A stretch of 6,739 nucleotides of DNA from Hyphomicrobiales bacterium (GCA_025356765.1 JANXRO010000076.1:1-6739); one strand, 5' to 3'. Positions 1-6,739 are shown, counted from the first letter of the stretch. Numbers and translations: made by a program. The notes: generated by a model from the sequence alone, not told the origin.

Positions 1-258
1 GAACAAGCCATCGAAATGGCCAACGCCACTGAATTTGGCTTGGCCTGCTATTTCTATACGCGCGATATTGGTCGCGTGTGGCGTGTGGGCGAAGCGTTGG
101 AATATGGCATGGTGGGCATTAATGAAGGTTTGGTGGCCGCAGCCGAAGTTCCATTCGGTGGTGTAAAACAATCCGGCATTGGGCGTGAAGGCTCGCTTCA
201 CGGCATGGAAGAATATTTGGAAATTAAATACATGCTGATGGGCGGCCTTGATAAATGA
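1..258 (+). CDS. gabD: Succinate-semialdehyde dehydrogenase (NAD(P)+), C-terminal part
   Basis: This is the last 85 codons of an aldehyde dehydrogenase; the reading frame is open from the first base and the start lies outside the window. The fragment resembles the C-terminus of GabD-type enzymes, which oxidise succinate semialdehyde to succinate in the cytoplasm, the last step of GABA breakdown. Visible marks are NATEFGLACYFYTRD, the stretch VGEALEYGMVGIN, the conserved PFGGVKQSGIGREG loop, and the ending GMEEYLEIKYM, which is characteristic of the GabD subgroup. The catalytic Cys and Glu are upstream and cannot be checked. Its TGA stop overlaps the ATG of rpiA by four bases, so the two are probably co-transcribed. 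A related semialdehyde dehydrogenase with another substrate, such as glutarate semialdehyde (DavD type), cannot be excluded from the C-terminus alone. Confidence 0.9.
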   Translation, partial: EQAIEMANATEFGLACYFYTRDIGRVWRVGEALEYGMVGINEGLVAAAEVPFGGVKQSGIGREGSLHGMEEYLEIKYMLMGGLDK

Positions 259-959
259 GTGCTGACACCCAAAAAAAAGCCGCAGCCGAACATGCGGTGA
301 AAATTGTAGATAAGGGCATGAAGATCGGTTTGGGCACCGGTTCCACCGCCAACTATTTCATCGAAGCTGCCGCACGCAAAGTGAAAGACCAAAATCTTGA
401 TACGGTGTTTGTGGCAACTTCGGCAGAAACTTATCACAATGCGCAAAAGCTTGGCCTTAAGCTGATCAATATCGAAGATGCGCCGTTTCTTGATTTCACG
501 GTGGATGGGGCAGATGAAATTGACTCATCCTATCGGCTGATCAAAGGTGGTGGTGGTGCATTGCACCGCGAAAAAATCGTTGCATCATCATCGCGATTTG
601 TCATTTGCATTTGTGATGAATCCAAGAAGGTAGACACATTAGGTAAATTCCCGCTACCGGTTGAAATTTCCAGATTTGGGGTTAACCCGACAGCTTGGAA
701 AATTGAACGCGTATTGTCTCAAATGGGTTTTGAAAGCCCCAAAATGCGCCTGCGTGCGAACAAAGAAGGCAAGCCCTTTGTCACTGAAAGTGGCAATGCC
801 ATCATTGATCTCGATTTAAAAAAAATTCCTGATCCTGAAAGGTTGGAAGCATTTTTAAACAGCCTGCCTGGTGTGATTGAATGTGGATTGTTCATCGGCA
901 TTTTTGGAATTTTGATGATGGGCACTGACAAAGGTGTGATTGAGACAACCCGCAAATGA
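255..959 (+). CDS. rpiA: Ribose-5-phosphate isomerase A
   Basis: A complete 234-residue RpiA, close to the usual family length. It interconverts ribose 5-phosphate and ribulose 5-phosphate in the cytoplasmic non-oxidative pentose phosphate pathway. The phosphate-binding loop GLGTGSTA is at residues 25-32. The catalytic motif DGADEID is at 84-90, with D84 and D87 matching E. coli D81 and D84. KGGGGALHREKIVA follows at 97-110 and provides K97 and the general base E106, matching E. coli K94 and E103. The DESK motif is at 121-124 and the C-terminal PGVIECGLF segment is present. All expected active-site residues are intact. The ATG at 255 overlaps the upstream stop (ATGA) and no strong Shine-Dalgarno sequence is visible, which suggests translational coupling. 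The gene ends in the same kind of overlap with gor, a neighbour pairing I recall from other alphaproteobacteria. Confidence 0.97.
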   Translation: MSADTQKKAAAEHAVKIVDKGMKIGLGTGSTANYFIEAAARKVKDQNLDTVFVATSAETYHNAQKLGLKLINIEDAPFLDFTVDGADEIDSSYRLIKGGGGALHREKIVASSSRFVICICDESKKVDTLGKFPLPVEISRFGVNPTAWKIERVLSQMGFESPKMRLRANKEGKPFVTESGNAIIDLDLKKIPDPERLEAFLNSLPGVIECGLFIGIFGILMMGTDKGVIETTRK

Positions 960-2317
960 CGCAATTTGACTATGATCTTTTCGTCATTGGTGCAGGTTCT
1001 GGTGGCGTTCGCGCGGCCAGAATAGCGGCCAAGCACGGGGCCAAAGTCTGCGTGGCTGAAGAATATCGCGTGGGTGGAACTTGCGTTATTCGTGGCTGCG
1101 TTCCCAAAAAACTTTTTGTCTATGCTTCAAAGTTTGCCGAAGAATTTGAAGATGCAGTGGGCTTTGGCTGGACAACTGAAAAAGTGTCTTTCGATTGGCA
1201 AACGCTGCTTGAAAATAAAGACAAGGAAATTGACAGATTAAATCGCGCCTATATCAAAAACCTGGAAAGCTCGGGCGCAACACTGATTCAAGAACGAGCC
1301 ACCATCGTTGATAAAAACACAGTTCAATTGGCTTCTGGCAGCAAGATCACTGCTAAATATATTTTGGTTGCAACAGGCGGTGCCCCCATGGTGCCGCGCC
1401 ATTTGCCGGGCCACGAACTGGCCATGACATCCAATGAAGCATTTCATTTGGAACGCTTGCCGCGCCGCATTGTTATTGTGGGCGGCGGTTATATCGCGGT
1501 GGAATTCGCCGGCATATTCAATGGCCTTGGTGTTGAAACAATTTTGGTGTTGCGCGGCGAACAAATTTTGCGGGGCTTTGATGATGATCTGCGCAACCAC
1601 TTGGCTGCCGAGATGATCAAAAAAGGCATCGAAATTAAAACCAAGGCCGATATTGCGATGATCGAGCGATCTGGCGATGGCGTGCGCGTAACACTTGAAG
1701 ATGGTTCGCAAATTGGCGCTGGCCAAGTGATGTTTGCAACAGGCCGCATGCCCAACACCCACGGCTTGGGCTTAGAAAATGTTGGCATCGAAATCAATAT
1801 GCATGGTGCCGTTCCAGTTAACGAATTTTCACAAACCGTGGTGGATAATATCTATGCGGTGGGCGATGTTACCAATCGCGTAAACCTAACTCCGGTTGCT
1901 ATCCGCGAAGGCCATGCCTTTGCTGATACGGTGTTTGGCAACAAGCCCATCAAAGTTGATCACAGCTTGGTGCCCAGTGCGGTGTTCTCACAACCTGAAC
2001 TTGGCACCGTGGGCCTGACAGAGGCGCAAGCCCGCAAGCTTCATTCAAAGATTGATATTTATAAATCAACGTTCCGCCCCATGAAGCACACGCTTTCGGG
2101 CCGTGATGAACGCATGTTGATGAAGCTTGTGGTGAACGCTGAAACCGATGTTGTGCTGGGCTGCCATATTGCTGGCCCTGATGCTGGCGAAATGGCGCAG
2201 TTGCTTGGCATCGCCATCACCTGTGGTGCAACCAAGGCCCAGTTTGATGCAACGCTTGCGGTGCATCCATCAGCGGCGGAAGAATTGGTTACAATGCGCG
2301 AGAAGTGGCAGGGCTAA
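956..2317 (+). CDS. gor: Glutathione-disulfide reductase (NADPH)
   Basis: A complete 453-residue flavoprotein of the pyridine nucleotide-disulfide reductase family, reducing GSSG to 2 GSH with NADPH in the cytoplasm. The FAD-binding GAGSGG motif is at residues 12-17. The redox-active disulfide lies in GGTCVIRGCVPKK (C43 and C48). The VIRG variant marks the plant/cyanobacterial/alphaproteobacterial glutathione reductase subfamily rather than the E. coli type. The NADPH-binding loop GGGYIAVEFAG is at 176-186, followed by R200 and R206, at the positions that give NADPH preference in glutathione reductases. The second FAD contact, YAVGDV, is at 300-305. The C-terminal dimerisation domain carries FRPMKHTLSGRDER (373-386) and the catalytic His-Glu pair in HPSAAEE (H437, E442). 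Everything needed for activity is present. The ATG overlaps the rpiA stop by four bases. Trypanothione or mycothione reductase is unlikely given the subfamily motifs. Confidence 0.96.
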   Translation: MTQFDYDLFVIGAGSGGVRAARIAAKHGAKVCVAEEYRVGGTCVIRGCVPKKLFVYASKFAEEFEDAVGFGWTTEKVSFDWQTLLENKDKEIDRLNRAYIKNLESSGATLIQERATIVDKNTVQLASGSKITAKYILVATGGAPMVPRHLPGHELAMTSNEAFHLERLPRRIVIVGGGYIAVEFAGIFNGLGVETILVLRGEQILRGFDDDLRNHLAAEMIKKGIEIKTKADIAMIERSGDGVRVTLEDGSQIGAGQVMFATGRMPNTHGLGLENVGIEINMHGAVPVNEFSQTVVDNIYAVGDVTNRVNLTPVAIREGHAFADTVFGNKPIKVDHSLVPSAVFSQPELGTVGLTEAQARKLHSKIDIYKSTFRPMKHTLSGRDERMLMKLVVNAETDVVLGCHIAGPDAGEMAQLLGIAITCGATKAQFDATLAVHPSAAEELVTMREKWQG

Positions 2318-2327
2318 ATCCGCCTAT

Positions 2328-2354
2328 GGAATATTGCGGCCAATTGGGCGTAAT
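2328..2354 (+). promoter_or_regulatory. Candidate ECF-type promoter upstream of the sigma factor gene
   Basis: In the 46-base gap between gor and the sigma gene, GGAAT (2328-2332) and CGTAAT (2349-2354) are separated by 16 bases. This resembles the GGAAC-N16/17-CGTT pattern of many ECF sigma promoters, with one mismatch in each box. ECF sigma genes are often self-activated, so the location is sensible. The -10-like box ends only nine bases before the ATG at 2364, so a transcript would be leaderless or nearly so. An 8-base palindrome, CCAATTGG (2340-2347), lies in the spacer. The match is short and could be chance. Confidence 0.35.
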
Positions 2355-2363
2355 GTTTCTGTC

Positions 2364-2882
2364 ATGTCCACAACCGCGTTTCAAAACAACCTGATTGCCC
2401 AATTGCCGCATCTGCGCCGCTTTGCGCGAGCACTTTGCGGCGATGCGGCTTTGGCGGATGATTTGGTGCAAGATTGCGTGGAACGTGCGCTGTTAAAGCA
2501 ACATCTTTATGACACATCCCGCCCTTTAAAAGCCTGGCTTTATGCAATTTTGCGCAACATCTTTATAAGCCAATGGCGCAGATCAGCCCAAATGGGGGCG
2601 ATGAAACCGTTGGATGACATGGAAGATTTTGAAGGCGCGGTTCCGCCCGCCCAAGAGCAAAATCTCTCCGTGGCGCTGATATCTGATGCGCTTGATCATT
2701 TGCCCGCACAGCAGCGCGAGGTGTTGGTGATGATCAGCTTGGAAGAACTTTCTTACAAAGACGCGGCGGAAATTATCGGCGTGCCCATTGGCACAATCAT
2801 GTCCAGGCTTTCACGGGCGCGGGCCTCTATGCAAAACCTATTGGAAAAGCGCGGAACAACTTTTCTGCGCGTGGTGAAATGA
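2364..2882 (+). CDS. ECF-type RNA polymerase sigma factor
   Basis: A 172-residue extracytoplasmic-function sigma-70 protein. Region 2 spans roughly residues 12-75: HLRRFARALCGDAALADDLV is the typical 2.1/2.2 core-binding helix, and PLKAWLYAILRNIF followed by WRR is region 2.3/2.4, which recognises the -10 element. An acidic, poorly conserved linker (about 76-104) leads into region 4 (about 105-160): LPAQQREVLVMI, the helix-turn-helix around LSYKDAAEIIGVPIGTIMSRLSRAR, which reads the -35 element. The ATG at 2364 is chosen because the protein similarity begins there; the frame is open back to 2148, but that stretch overlaps gor and reads as Cys/Arg-rich nonsense. No Shine-Dalgarno sequence precedes this ATG. 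The stop overlaps the downstream anti-sigma start by four bases, the usual arrangement of a sigma/anti-sigma pair. It may belong to the ECF26-like proteobacterial group, but I hold that assignment with low confidence. The inducing signal is unknown. Confidence 0.93.
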   Translation: MSTTAFQNNLIAQLPHLRRFARALCGDAALADDLVQDCVERALLKQHLYDTSRPLKAWLYAILRNIFISQWRRSAQMGAMKPLDDMEDFEGAVPPAQEQNLSVALISDALDHLPAQQREVLVMISLEELSYKDAAEIIGVPIGTIMSRLSRARASMQNLLEKRGTTFLRVVK

Positions 2883-3646
2883 TGACAAGCACAATCGAAA
2901 TCTGGGCCCTTCATGCTTATGCTGATGGCGAATTGCAGGGCGAAGAAAAGCAAAACGTTGAACACGAACTGGCTTCAAGCGAAGAAACCCGTTTGATGTT
3001 GGAATCAATCCGTACCCAAAAAAGTGAATTTCACAAAGCCTATGATGGCGTGTTGGTTGAACCCGTTCCTGCGCGGCTTTTAAAAGCGGCAACTTTCAAG
3101 CCTCGTGCCAACATGTGGCCAAAACTGGCGTTGGCGGCAAGTCTTAGCGCTTTGGCTTTTGGCGCAACGTCTGGCTGGCTTGCGCACAATAGTTTTAACC
3201 AAACCATCGTGGCTGAAACTTTGCCGCAACGCGCGCTGGATGCATTTGTGGTTTATGGGGGCGAACAGCGCCACGCGGTTGAAGTGGCGGCAAGCGAGAA
3301 AGACCATTTGCAAGCATGGCTTTCAAAACGCATCGGCGTGAATTTCAGCCTGCCAGATTTAACCGAGCAGGGTTACACACTCATCGGAGGAAGGCTTTTG
3401 GGCGAAGATGGAAAGCCCGCTGGCCTGTTGATGTATGAAGATGCCAACAAAAAGCGCTTGGCCATTTATGTTGCCGCCAACAGCGCAAAAAACAATGAAG
3501 CCATGATGGTGCAGCAAAAGGGCGCGCTGGTTACCTGCTATTGGGTGGAGACAGATATGGTTTATGCCCTTTCTGGCGAGCAATCGTCTGAACAAATGCT
3601 GGTTTTGGCCAAAGCCGCCCATGAAGGGTTTGACAAGGCAAGTTAG
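2879..3646 (+). CDS. Membrane-bound anti-sigma factor (partner of the upstream ECF sigma)
   Basis: A 255-residue protein that probably holds the upstream sigma factor inactive at the inner membrane. Residues 8-50 (starting IWALHAYADGELQGEEKQN, then VEHELASSEE) resemble the N-terminal anti-sigma domain found in many alphaproteobacterial partners of ECF factors. One hydrophobic segment at about 80-102 (LALAASLSALAF core) predicts a single membrane pass with the N-terminus in the cytoplasm. The periplasmic part carries HAVEVAASEKDHLQAWLSKR and GYTLIGGRLLGEDGKPAGLL, a sensor-like domain I recognise from anti-sigma proteins but cannot tie to a ligand. The HxxxCxxC zinc motif of ZAS proteins is absent; the only cysteine is C220, in the periplasmic part. 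The start is ATG 2879, overlapping the sigma stop; an adjacent ATG at 2882 would shorten the product by one residue. The function is inferred from position, topology and N-terminal resemblance. Confidence 0.85.
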   Translation: MMTSTIEIWALHAYADGELQGEEKQNVEHELASSEETRLMLESIRTQKSEFHKAYDGVLVEPVPARLLKAATFKPRANMWPKLALAASLSALAFGATSGWLAHNSFNQTIVAETLPQRALDAFVVYGGEQRHAVEVAASEKDHLQAWLSKRIGVNFSLPDLTEQGYTLIGGRLLGEDGKPAGLLMYEDANKKRLAIYVAANSAKNNEAMMVQQKGALVTCYWVETDMVYALSGEQSSEQMLVLAKAAHEGFDKAS

Positions 3647-3664
3647 GGCGTTCTGCCCTTTATT
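3645..3664 (+). terminator. Weak hairpin plus T-rich tail after the anti-sigma gene
   Basis: AGGGC (3645-3649) and GCCCT (3655-3659) can form a 5-base-pair stem with a 5-base loop, followed by TTTATT. It starts within the anti-sigma stop codon and precedes ileS by about 30 bases. The stem is short and the T tract is interrupted, so at best it is a weak or attenuating intrinsic terminator separating the regulatory pair from ileS. Confidence 0.3.
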
Positions 3665-3694
3665 CCTTCAAACCTCTCTGTTAGAAGCCGCGTT

Positions 3695-6604
3695 ATGAGC
3701 GACGCACCCAAAAAACCAGAATCTAAAAACGACCGTTATCGCGAAACCGTTTTCCTGCCGAAAACTGATTTTCCGATGAAAGCGGGCCTGCCGCAAAAAG
3801 AACCTGAGTTGTTAAAGCGCTGGGTCGACATGAACCTGTTTGGCAAGCTTCGCGAACAATCCAAGGGCCGTGAAAAATTCGTACTGCATGATGGCCCGCC
3901 CTATGCCAATGGCAACATTCACATTGGCCACGCGCTGAACAAAATTCTGAAAGACCTTGTTGTGCGCTCAGCCCAGATGAGCGGCAAGGACGCGAATTAT
4001 GTTCCGGGCTGGGATTGCCACGGCCTTCCCATTGAATGGAAAATTGAAGAGCAATATCGCGCCAAGGGCCAGAACAAAGACGCCGTTCCCATCAACGAAT
4101 TCCGCAAGGAATGCCGTGAGTTTGCCCAAGGCTGGGTTGACACGCAACGCGAAGAATTCAAGCGCCTTGGCGTGGAAGGCGATTGGGATAATCCATACCT
4201 GACGATGAATTTCAAAGCCGAAGCCATCATCGCGCGTGAGCTGTTGAAATTCGTTGGCGATGGGCAACTCTATCGCGGGTCCAAACCGGTGATGTGGAGT
4301 GTGGTGGAACGCACGTCATTGGCCGAGGCCGAGATTGAGTATGAAGATATTTCGGTTGATACGATTTTTGTGAAGTTTCCTGTCGTCATGGGTGCATCGG
4401 GTGGACCTGACCCTTTCGATTACCGCGATGCACGCATCGTAATTTGGACCACGACTCCTTGGACGATCCCCGGCAATCGCGCCATCAGCTATTCTTCGCG
4501 CATCAGCTATGGCCTCTATGAAATCACCGACGCTCCTGAAGGCAATTGGACAGTAAAGGGCGAGAAGCTCATCGTCGCCGATAAACTCGCCGAAGACGTG
4601 TTCAAAGCTGGACGTGTCACGGGTTTTCAACGCCTCACCGATGCAAAATTAGATGGCTTTCGTTGTGAGCACCCGCTCGCCTCACTCGGCTACAGCTTTC
4701 ATGTTCCACTACTCAACGGCGATCACGTCACCGATGATGCAGGTACGGGTTTTGTGCATACGGCACCTTCACATGGTGCTGATGACTATAACGTTTGGAT
4801 TGCCAATCAAGCTAACCTCCGCAAGCGTGGCATTGACGACACGGTGCCAACGCCTGTTGATGAAAATGGTTTTTACACCACGGATGCTCCGGGCTTTGAT
4901 GGTGCTCGTGTTATTGACCAATATGGCAAATGGAAAGATGCCAATCCGCGCGTGATTGAAGCGTTGAAAGATGCTGGCATGTTGTTGGCCCACACCAAAA
5001 AGGTGATCAGTTATCCTCACTCATGGCGCTCTAAAAAGCCCATCATTTTCCGCAACACGCCGCAATGGTTCATCTCGATGGACAAGGGCAAGCTGCGCGA
5101 AAAAGCGCTTGCCGCCATTGAGCAAACCAAGTTTTTTCCGCCCGCTGGCCAGAACCGTTTGCGCGGCATGATTGAACAGCGCCCTGATTGGGTAATCAGC
5201 CGCCAACGCGCTTGGGGTGTGCCCATCGCCGTTTTCGTGAATAAGAGAACCGGCGTAATCTTGAATGATAACAAAGTGAACCAGCGCATCTATGATTCAT
5301 TTTGTGAACATGGTGCTGATGCTTGGTATGAAGCAGACGCGGCCAAAACCTATCTGGCCCCCGATCATAACCCAGACGAATATGAGAAGGTGAATGACAT
5401 TCTCGATGTGTGGTTTGATTCAGGCTGCACCCATGCTTTTGTGTTGGAAGAACGCCCAGATTTGAAATGGCCAGCCGATGTTTATTTGGAAGGCTCTGAT
5501 CAACATCGCGGTTGGTTCCATTCGTCTTTGCTTGAAGCTTGCGGCACACGGGGCAGGGCACCTTATGATAACGTGATCACCCACGGCTTCACTTTGGCAG
5601 AAGACGGTCGCAAAATGTCCAAATCCCTTGGCAACACAACCGTGCCGCAAGAAGTTATTAAAAACTCTGGCGCAGATATTTTGCGCTTGTGGGTGGCCAC
5701 CTGTGATTATGCCGATGACATGCGCATTGGCCCTGAGATTTTAAAATCTGCGGTGGAAAATTATCGCAAGCTGCGCAACACCTTCCGCTATATGTTGGGC
5801 GCAATTGATGGCTTGCATGATTGGGAACATGTTGCAGCCAAAGACATGCCAGAACTTGAGCAATATATTCTGCACAAGCTTTTTGAAGTGGGCCAAACGG
5901 TGGCGGACGCTTATAAGGTTTATGATTATAAAAAAGCCGCGGCTGCCCTTACCAACTTTATGAATGTTGAACTTTCGGCATTCTATTTTGATATTCGCAA
6001 GGATGCGCTTTATTGCGACCCGTGGTCTTCCAACAAACGCAAATCGGCCCGCACGGTCATCAACCAATTGTTCCATTGCCTCACCACCTGGTGGGCACCC
6101 ATCTTGGTGTTCACCATGGAAGAAGTGTGGCTGACGCGCTTTGATGGCGTAGGTTCATCGGTGCATCTGATGCTGTTTGCCGAAGCCTTGCCTGAATGGA
6201 AAAATGAAGCCATTGCCAAGAAGTGGGATGCCATTCGCAAAGTGCGCAGCGTTGTAACGGGCGCACTTGAAATTGCCCGCGCTAACAAAACCATTGGCTC
6301 ATCATTGGAAGCTTCGCCCAAGGTTTATGTGGAGAAGTTTGAAGACATCAGCAACGAAGATTTCGCTGAAGTGTGCATAACCTCTGCTATTGAAGTGATC
6401 CATGCGTCAATTCCCGAAGGTGCTTTCATGCTTGAGAATGAAAAGCGCATTGGTGCGGTTGTTGAAAAGGCCCAAGGTGCCAAATGTGCCCGCTCTTGGA
6501 AAATTTCCAGCGACGTGGGGCTGGACAAGGATTTTCCCGATATCACCATGCGTGATGCCCAAGCCGTTCGCGAGTGGCAAACTCGCTTTGGAAAAACTGT
6601 GTGA
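3695..6604 (+). CDS. ileS: Isoleucyl-tRNA synthetase (class I)
   Basis: A complete 969-residue IleRS that charges tRNA-Ile with isoleucine and clears mischarged valine. The Rossmann catalytic domain begins with HDGPPYANGNIHIGHALNK, with the HIGH signature at residues 76-79, followed by GWDCHGLPIEWKIE. The inserted CP1 editing domain (about 190-400) contains the threonine-rich TTTPWTIPGNRAIS (T252-T254) and GTGFVHTAPSHGADDY (350-365), both expected for post-transfer editing. Catalytic motifs resume with VWFDSGCTHAF and LEGSDQHRGWFHSSLLEA, then KMSKS at 640-644. The anticodon-binding helical domain follows (about 690-870). The C-terminal zinc ribbon is degenerate: C931 in KCARSW is the only expected cysteine left. 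Codon usage in 4378-4860 differs sharply from the rest of the gene. An AGAAG sequence at 3683-3687, seven bases before the ATG, is an acceptable ribosome-binding site. The gene runs into lspA by a 4-base overlap, a common proteobacterial order. Confidence 0.99.
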   Translation: MSDAPKKPESKNDRYRETVFLPKTDFPMKAGLPQKEPELLKRWVDMNLFGKLREQSKGREKFVLHDGPPYANGNIHIGHALNKILKDLVVRSAQMSGKDANYVPGWDCHGLPIEWKIEEQYRAKGQNKDAVPINEFRKECREFAQGWVDTQREEFKRLGVEGDWDNPYLTMNFKAEAIIARELLKFVGDGQLYRGSKPVMWSVVERTSLAEAEIEYEDISVDTIFVKFPVVMGASGGPDPFDYRDARIVIWTTTPWTIPGNRAISYSSRISYGLYEITDAPEGNWTVKGEKLIVADKLAEDVFKAGRVTGFQRLTDAKLDGFRCEHPLASLGYSFHVPLLNGDHVTDDAGTGFVHTAPSHGADDYNVWIANQANLRKRGIDDTVPTPVDENGFYTTDAPGFDGARVIDQYGKWKDANPRVIEALKDAGMLLAHTKKVISYPHSWRSKKPIIFRNTPQWFISMDKGKLREKALAAIEQTKFFPPAGQNRLRGMIEQRPDWVISRQRAWGVPIAVFVNKRTGVILNDNKVNQRIYDSFCEHGADAWYEADAAKTYLAPDHNPDEYEKVNDILDVWFDSGCTHAFVLEERPDLKWPADVYLEGSDQHRGWFHSSLLEACGTRGRAPYDNVITHGFTLAEDGRKMSKSLGNTTVPQEVIKNSGADILRLWVATCDYADDMRIGPEILKSAVENYRKLRNTFRYMLGAIDGLHDWEHVAAKDMPELEQYILHKLFEVGQTVADAYKVYDYKKAAAALTNFMNVELSAFYFDIRKDALYCDPWSSNKRKSARTVINQLFHCLTTWWAPILVFTMEEVWLTRFDGVGSSVHLMLFAEALPEWKNEAIAKKWDAIRKVRSVVTGALEIARANKTIGSSLEASPKVYVEKFEDISNEDFAEVCITSAIEVIHASIPEGAFMLENEKRIGAVVEKAQGAKCARSWKISSDVGLDKDFPDITMRDAQAVREWQTRFGKTV

Positions 6605-6739
6605 CGCGCATCTATGGCCCGCTTTCAACTCTTGGGCTGGCTTTGGCCGCTTTATGTTTTGGGTTGGACCAAACCATAAAATGGTGGCTTCTCACCATCA
6701 TCAACATGCCCGAACGCAAGGTTCTAACGCTAACGCCAT
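6601..6739 (+). CDS. lspA: Lipoprotein signal peptidase (signal peptidase II), N-terminal part
   Basis: A GTG start at 6601 overlaps the ileS stop (GTGA) and opens a frame of 46 codons that runs off the window. The product begins MTRIYGPLSTLGLALAAL and continues with CFGLDQTIKWWLL. A first membrane helix covers about residues 8-22 and is followed by the conserved LDQxxKWW motif, with D23 and K27, typical of LspA near the end of its first transmembrane segment. LspA is an inner-membrane aspartic protease that cleaves prolipoproteins after diacylglyceryl transfer. The two catalytic aspartates lie beyond the window edge and cannot be checked. No in-frame ATG near the N-terminus competes: the ATG at 6614 is out of frame, and the first in-frame ATG (codon 36) lies beyond the LDQ motif. 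The location directly after ileS is a classic gene order and strengthens the call. Confidence 0.92.
   Translation, partial: MTRIYGPLSTLGLALAALCFGLDQTIKWWLLTIINMPERKVLTLTP

Noticed and set aside
543..560. GGT-rich run (GGTGGTGGTGGT) in rpiA that looks like a simple repeat.
   Set aside because: It encodes the conserved KGGGG catalytic loop of RpiA and is fully explained by the protein.
1238..1797. Long open frames on the minus strand inside gor (174 and 102 codons), and similar ones inside ileS.
   Set aside because: They lie antisense to strongly conserved enzymes and show no recognisable domains; they are frame shadows of the coding strand.
2148..2363. The sigma factor frame is open for 72 codons upstream of the chosen ATG.
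   Set aside because: This stretch overlaps the well-conserved C-terminus of gor in another frame and its translation is Cys/Arg/Trp-rich without sigma features; sigma similarity starts just after the ATG at 2364.
2853..2873. GGAAC at 2853 followed by CGTG at 2870, resembling an ECF promoter before the anti-sigma gene.
   Set aside because: The spacer is only 12 bases, well short of 16-17, and the site is inside the sigma coding region.
3630..3664. Perfect TTGACA (3630-3635) near the end of the anti-sigma gene, as a possible -35 box for ileS.
   Set aside because: No -10-like hexamer occurs 16-18 bases downstream; the nearest AT-rich hexamer (TTTATT, 3659-3664) is 23 bases away. An ileS promoter may still exist but cannot be supported here.

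Overview
The window looks like an ordinary chromosomal stretch from an alphaproteobacterium of moderate GC content. Three things support this: the glutathione reductase is of the plant/cyanobacterial/alphaproteobacterial type (VIRGCVPKK active site), rpiA sits next to gor, and the anti-sigma factor resembles alphaproteobacterial membrane anti-sigma factors. I cannot name the genus. All genes are on the + strand and coding density is very high; the two intergenic gaps are only 46 and 48 bases, so there is no gene-free stretch of 300 bases.

The layout has three blocks. Block 1 (1-2317) holds the 3' end of a succinate-semialdehyde dehydrogenase (gabD-like), then ribose-5-phosphate isomerase A (rpiA) and glutathione reductase (gor), joined by 4-base ATGA stop/start overlaps. 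RpiA belongs to the pentose phosphate pathway, whose oxidative branch supplies NADPH, and Gor spends NADPH to reduce glutathione. Block 2 (2364-3646) is an ECF sigma factor and a single-pass membrane anti-sigma factor, again joined by an ATGA overlap. It is a self-contained regulatory pair with a plausible ECF-type promoter (GGAAT-N16-CGTA) in the short gap before it. Block 3 (3695-6739) is a complete isoleucyl-tRNA synthetase (ileS), followed through a GTGA overlap by the start of the lipoprotein signal peptidase gene lspA, which runs off the window.

I see no mobile element, CRISPR array, RNA gene or clearly novel system. The most interesting signals are subtle. The part of ileS encoding the editing domain has a sharply different codon usage (CTC leucine, GTC valine) from the rest of the gene. 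The C-terminal zinc ribbon of IleRS has lost its cysteines. The sigma gene may have an almost leaderless, self-controlled promoter. The anti-sigma factor lacks zinc-binding cysteines.
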